From DAOSWM01 sp035380045 (GTDB taxonomy: Bacteria > Bacteroidota > Bacteroidia > Bacteroidales > Tenuifilaceae): a stretch of 8,440 nucleotides of DNA. Shown in pieces: positions 7,080-8,440 of the stretch (positions are counted from its first letter, which is position 1; each line of letters starts with the position of its first letter). The notes beneath the pieces were generated by a model. That model was given only the letters and a program-made list of their open reading frames with translations, searched no databases and had not been told where the DNA came from. The DNA is taken from positions 1-8,440 of the forward strand of contig DAOSWM010000101.1 of the NCBI GenBank assembly GCA_035380045.1, read 5' to 3'. Made by a program: the position numbers and the translations under genes.

Positions 7080-7092
7080 TAGAATATCTATT
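7078..7092. repeat. AT-rich inverted repeat across the two convergent stop codons
   Basis: AATAGA (7078-7083) and TCTATT (7087-7092) form a perfect six-pair inverted repeat around three bases. It overlaps the fmt stop (TAA, 7077-7079) and the stop of the minus-strand gene (TAG, 7090-7088). With one G-C pair it is too weak to be called a terminator with confidence. Confidence 0.3.
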
Positions 7093-8032
7093 TATCCTTC
7101 GGTTTCCTTTTTCTTAGGTATATCTTCTGGCCAACCTCTGGCTCTGTTCCGGGCTCCATTCGGTTTCTACGGTAAAGCCACTTTAGCTTAACCCCGTACT
7201 CCTGCGAAATGCTGTACATGGTTTCACCTTCCTCTGCAACGTGCAACGGATGGTTAACTTCCGCCTTGCGGCGCTTGGGTTGGATGTATATTTCCTGCCC
7301 AATTTCAAGTTTCGAGTTGCGCTCAATTTCGTTATACTTTGCAAGTTGCCATGGCATTAGCTCCAGCTCTCGTGTTAAGCTTTCGTACGTATCGCCTTCG
7401 CGTACCTTGATGTATTTCACCCGGTTACGAATAAAAACTTCACGCTGATTGAACAAATCAATCGCGAAATTATCTGCATCAACCAGCTGACCCATTCCTT
7501 TTGTTGGCGATTCAATCTCAATATCCACACCCCTATCGTACAGGTAAAGCTTGTTATCTTCAATTATTCGAATTAGAAGTTCAGCGTAGGTTCTGCTGGT
7601 TGCGTAACCCGCTTTCTGCAATCCCTTTGCCCAGCCTTTGTAGTCGGTTGGGTCGAGGTCGAAAAGGAAAGCGTAACGTCGGCCACCACGAAGAAACTCA
7701 GAATGGTCGATGTACGAATTTTCAGGGTTACGATATTTCCTGAAGCATTCGCCTTTGGCGTCGTCGTCGTGGTAAATTTTGGGGCCTGTCCACGATTTGT
7801 GACACTTTATTCCGAAATGGTTATTCGCCTTAACTGCCAGCGTGCTGTTCCCATTGTCGCTCTCAAGCATCCCCTGCGCCAGAATAATGCTTGCGGGTAC
7901 ACCATGTTTCTTCATTTGCCTAATTGCCAAATCTTTATACGTATTGGCGTACTCTTCACGGGATAACTTCTTCTGCCCAAATGCAGAAATCACAAGCAAA
8001 GAAATAAGGAATGTTATTGTAATTGAACGCAT
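7088..8032 (-). CDS. secreted N-acetylglucosaminidase with two C-terminal LysM domains
   Basis: A 314-residue peptidoglycan hydrolase, predicted periplasmic. Residues 1-19 form a signal peptide (short basic start, hydrophobic core, A-F-G before Gln20). The glucosaminidase domain (about 25-165) has the likely catalytic Glu57 in AQGMLESDNGNS (52-63), then ANNHFGIKCH (69-78), a DDD cluster (89-91), SYIDHSEFL (106-114) and YKGWAKGLQKAGYAT (131-145). LysM 1 spans about 206-250 and LysM 2 about 262-306; both would bind N-acetylglucosamine-containing glycan. The usual ESG becomes ESD at residue 59. The ATG at 8032 is chosen because it gives a clean signal peptide and lies about 20 bases downstream of a good promoter. 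An in-frame extension to 8233 would add 67 residues of noncoding character running through both promoters and into cdd. The gene converges on fmt. Confidence 0.93.
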   Translation of the reverse strand: MRSITITFLISLLVISAFGQKKLSREEYANTYKDLAIRQMKKHGVPASIILAQGMLESDNGNSTLAVKANNHFGIKCHKSWTGPKIYHDDDAKGECFRKYRNPENSYIDHSEFLRGGRRYAFLFDLDPTDYKGWAKGLQKAGYATSRTYAELLIRIIEDNKLYLYDRGVDIEIESPTKGMGQLVDADNFAIDLFNQREVFIRNRVKYIKVREGDTYESLTRELELMPWQLAKYNEIERNSKLEIGQEIYIQPKRRKAEVNHPLHVAEEGETMYSISQEYGVKLKWLYRRNRMEPGTEPEVGQKIYLRKRKPKDK

Positions 8033-8052
8033 GGTGTGATATAAATTTTGTC

Positions 8053-8082
8053 CAAATATAGCATCAATTTGCCAGTTACAAA
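8053..8082 (-). promoter_or_regulatory. Bacteroidota promoter for the glucosaminidase gene
   Basis: On the minus strand TTTG (8082-8079) is followed after 18 bases by an exact TAnnTTTG box, TATATTTG (8060-8053). The transcript would start near 8046, leaving a leader of only about 15 bases before the ATG at 8032. This supports the chosen start. Confidence 0.8.
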
Positions 8083-8113
8083 ATGTTGTACAGATAACAC
8101 TTTTAGCAAATAT

Positions 8114-8143
8114 TTTGCCATTTCGCATATATTTGTACCTTTG
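8114..8143 (+). promoter_or_regulatory. Bacteroidota promoter for cdd
   Basis: TTTG (8114-8117) is followed after 18 bases by an exact TAnnTTTG box, TACCTTTG (8136-8143). Transcription would start near 8150, 35 bases before the ATG at 8185. It is divergent from the glucosaminidase promoter, the two -33 elements being 31 bases apart. Confidence 0.8.
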
Positions 8144-8151
8144 GAATGATG

Positions 8152-8173
8152 TACCCCGGTACTTTGCCGGGTA
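8152..8173 (+). promoter_or_regulatory. GC-rich hairpin at the 5' end of the cdd leader
   Basis: CCCGG (8155-8159) pairs perfectly with CCGGG (8167-8171) around the seven-base loop TACTTTG. TA (8152-8153) and TA (8172-8173) extend the stem past a bulged C at 8154. It begins within a few bases of the predicted transcript start and ends 11 bases before the ATG, in an otherwise AT-rich leader. It may stabilise the mRNA or limit ribosome access. It has no T-tract and so is not a terminator. Confidence 0.45.
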
Positions 8174-8184
8174 ACAAACATAAT

Positions 8185-8440
8185 ATGAGCAAAAAGAAGG
8201 ATTTAAGTTACTCGTACACCGAGTACGCATCAATTAACGAATTGCCGGTAGAACTGGCAAATTTGGCTCAGAAAGCTATAGATGCGCTCAAAACCAGCTA
8301 CTCGCCCTATTCCCATTTTGCGGTTGGTGCAGCAGTTCTTCTAAAAAATGGAGAAATAATTCAGGGAAGTAACCAGGAGAACGGAGCTTACCCGTCGGGA
8401 CTGTGCGCTGAGCGGGTTGCCCTTTTCTACGCAGGAGCCA
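8185..8440 (+). CDS. cdd: cytidine deaminase, N-terminal 85 residues (continues past the window)
   Basis: This enzyme hydrolyses cytidine and deoxycytidine to uridine and deoxyuridine in pyrimidine salvage, in the cytoplasm. The visible part has SYSPYSHFAVGAAVL (38-52), the substrate-binding NQENGAYPSG (63-72) and CAER (74-77), in which Cys74 is a zinc ligand and Glu76 the proton shuttle. The second zinc motif, PCxxC, lies beyond the window, so intactness cannot be judged. The first 20 or so residues, including SKKKDLSYSYTEYAS, extend beyond the start of the short E. coli-unlike tetrameric Cdd of B. subtilis, as in other Bacteroidota versions known to me. ATG 8185 follows a well-formed promoter and a leader hairpin, and no Shine-Dalgarno site is seen. 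Confidence 0.95.
   Translation, partial: MSKKKDLSYSYTEYASINELPVELANLAQKAIDALKTSYSPYSHFAVGAAVLLKNGEIIQGSNQENGAYPSGLCAERVALFYAGA

Noticed and set aside
7860..7865. Gly-to-Asp change in the glucosaminidase ESG motif as a sign of inactivation
   Set aside because: The catalytic Glu57 and all surrounding motifs are intact, and residue 59 is not catalytic, so loss of activity is not supported.
8033..8233. 67-residue N-terminal extension of the glucosaminidase frame
   Set aside because: It crosses both divergent promoters and the cdd start, has noncoding composition, and would bury the clear signal peptide that begins at 8032.
1..8440. A defence, mobile or otherwise undescribed multi-gene system
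   Set aside because: Every gene except the START-like protein belongs to a well-known family, and no repeats array, integrase, transposase or phage-like gene is present.

Overview
The window reads as an ordinary chromosomal stretch from a member of the Bacteroidota, most likely a Bacteroidales-type organism. Three things point there. The upstream regions carry promoters of the Bacteroidota form (TTTG, about 18 bases, then TAnnTTTG) rather than -35/-10 boxes. Shine-Dalgarno sequences are nearly absent. The proteins are typical of the phylum: a START-like domain protein, a long LptF/LptG permease, a glucosaminidase with two LysM domains, and a cytidine deaminase with the AYPSGLCAER zinc motif. 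No taxon is assigned below this level.

Layout. Positions 1-59 hold the 5' part of a CAU-anticodon tRNA on the minus strand, with its own promoter. Then come six plus-strand genes: a START-like protein (302-703); an LptF/LptG family permease (885-2348) followed 7 bases later by a GT4-type glycosyltransferase (2356-3564); and a second transcription unit made of a membrane GT2 glycosyltransferase (3702-4865), ribBA (4834-6093) and fmt (6102-7079). fmt converges, with an 8-base gap, on a minus-strand secreted glucosaminidase/LysM gene (7088-8032). That gene is divergent from a cytidine deaminase gene that runs off the window end (8185-8440).

How the genes fit together. The permease, the two glycosyltransferases and the glucosaminidase all concern the cell envelope (lipopolysaccharide transport, surface glycan synthesis, peptidoglycan turnover). 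RibBA, Fmt and Cdd are housekeeping enzymes of riboflavin synthesis, translation initiation and pyrimidine salvage. The mix looks like a core-genome neighbourhood into which a glycosyltransferase pair has been placed between the permease and ribBA.

I found no CRISPR array, insertion sequence, phage gene, toxin-antitoxin pair or defence system, and no convincing new biological system. The observations most worth a second look are the 32-base gtf2/ribBA overlap with a strong Shine-Dalgarno sequence (unusual in this phylum), the well-formed divergent promoter pair with a leader hairpin in front of cdd, and the start-site corrections at 3702 and 8032.
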